This document shows, in pieces, positions 44,371 to 44,739 of a DNA stretch of 44,739 bases. Numbering within the stretch: the first letter of the stretch is position 1; every line of letters begins with the position of its first letter. Made by a program: the position numbers and the translations under genes. The notes below the pieces were generated by a model. The model did not search any database. It was not told the DNA's origin and worked only from the letters and a program-made list of their open reading frames with translations. The DNA is from Porphyromonas gulae DSM 15663 (lineage in GTDB: Bacteria > Bacteroidota > Bacteroidia > Bacteroidales > Porphyromonadaceae): positions 1 through 44,739 of the forward strand of contig NZ_KB899169.1 of assembly GCF_000378065.1 (NCBI RefSeq), read 5' to 3'.

Positions 44371-44739
44371 CTATACGATGTCCATTTCTTTCATGATTTC
44401 TGCCAGTGATTCCTTGGCATCTCCGAGTTTGAGGAATACCCCCGTTGCTCGTGTATAGAGGGGATTTTCCACACCGGCGTAACCGGGTTTGAGGTCGAAG
44501 TTGCAAATGATTACTTCTGGAGCGTCGTCCACGTTCAGTACGGGCATACCATAGATAGGCGTACCCTCTGCATTGCGAGCGGCAGGGTTCATTACGTCGT
44601 TGGCACCGATTACTACCACCGCATCCGTCTGAGCGAAGTCTCCGTTGATGGCATCCATCTCGAAGAGTTGGTCATAGGGTACATCGGCTTCGCACAGAAG
44701 TACATTCATATGTCCGGGCATACGACCTGCCACCGGATG
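44371..44739 (-). CDS. pntB: NAD(P) transhydrogenase beta subunit, C-terminal part (cut by window edge)
   Basis: The last 122 codons of PntB run off the right edge of the window. Domain III, which binds NADP(H), is recognised by HPVAGRMPGHMNVLL, then VPYDQLFEMD, VVVIGANDVMNPAA and a GYAGVENPLY stretch near the end. The enzyme couples hydride transfer from NADH to NADP+ with proton movement across the inner membrane. The start and membrane part lie outside the window. Confidence 0.93.
   Translation of the reverse strand, partial: HPVAGRMPGHMNVLLCEADVPYDQLFEMDAINGDFAQTDAVVVIGANDVMNPAARNAEGTPIYGMPVLNVDDAPEVIICNFDLKPGYAGVENPLYTRATGVFLKLGDAKESLAEIMKEMDIV

Overview
The window looks like chromosomal DNA of a Bacteroidota species, most probably Porphyromonas gingivalis. 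The evidence is the mid-range base composition, the Bacteroidota-type promoter motifs (TAnnTTTG), the Uup-like, NfeD/SPFH and DAHP synthase-chorismate mutase genes, and two copies of an AT-rich 22-nt minisatellite element that resembles the BrickBuilt MITEs described in P. gingivalis. The species call rests on recognition, not on a database search.

Layout. 1-4066: the end of an insertion-sequence transposase, tRNA-Pro(GGG), and an alaS-aroB operon on the minus strand. 4067-7830: an accessory patch with an IS3-like relic, a lone RloC-like zinc-hook ATPase/anticodon-nuclease candidate, and the first MITE. 7828-12000 (minus): a TrmH/SpoU methyltransferase, a glyoxalase-fold protein and an NtrY/NtrC-like two-component pair. 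12212-13798 (minus): a toxin/immunity-like pair. 14544-18604 (plus): an MltF-type lytic transglycosylase, an ABC-F (Uup) ATPase and a periplasmic cyclophilin. 18841-19149: a palindrome array with a period of about 41 nt. 19286-22781 (minus): two tandem EptA-type phosphoethanolamine transferases, one of which has lost its metal ligands. 22782-24464: a gene-poor stretch holding the second MITE in inverted orientation.

24465-32168 is the centrepiece. Eight tightly packed plus-strand genes begin with two membrane proteins and continue with a complete type III-B effector set (cmr1, cas10/cmr2, cmr3, cmr4, cmr5, cmr6). The first membrane protein is a predicted 4-TM pore-former fused to a Pol-beta-type nucleotidyltransferase. 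The second is a 2-TM SLATT-like protein. The Cas10 keeps its GGDD cyclase motif but has no HD nuclease domain. No CRISPR array, cas6 or CARF effector gene is visible in the window. Downstream, after a GC-rich 22-nt palindromic repeat array, lies a broken cas1 fragment (possibly from an RT-Cas1 fusion) with two in-frame stops. My main proposal is that the S-4TM-nucleotidyltransferase/SLATT pair is the membrane-killing arm of this type III-B locus, or an independent pore-forming defence module transcribed with it.

33080-40085 (plus) is core: bcp, recA, a three-gene surface-glycan unit (FemAB/GNAT-like, polysaccharide deacetylase, glycosyltransferase), the DAHP synthase-chorismate mutase, and an unusual HPPK / C_GCAxxG_C_C fusion. 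40350-44739 holds a small secreted protein, an IS30-family relic, an nfeD-SPFH-outer membrane protein operon, and the 3' end of pntB on the minus strand.
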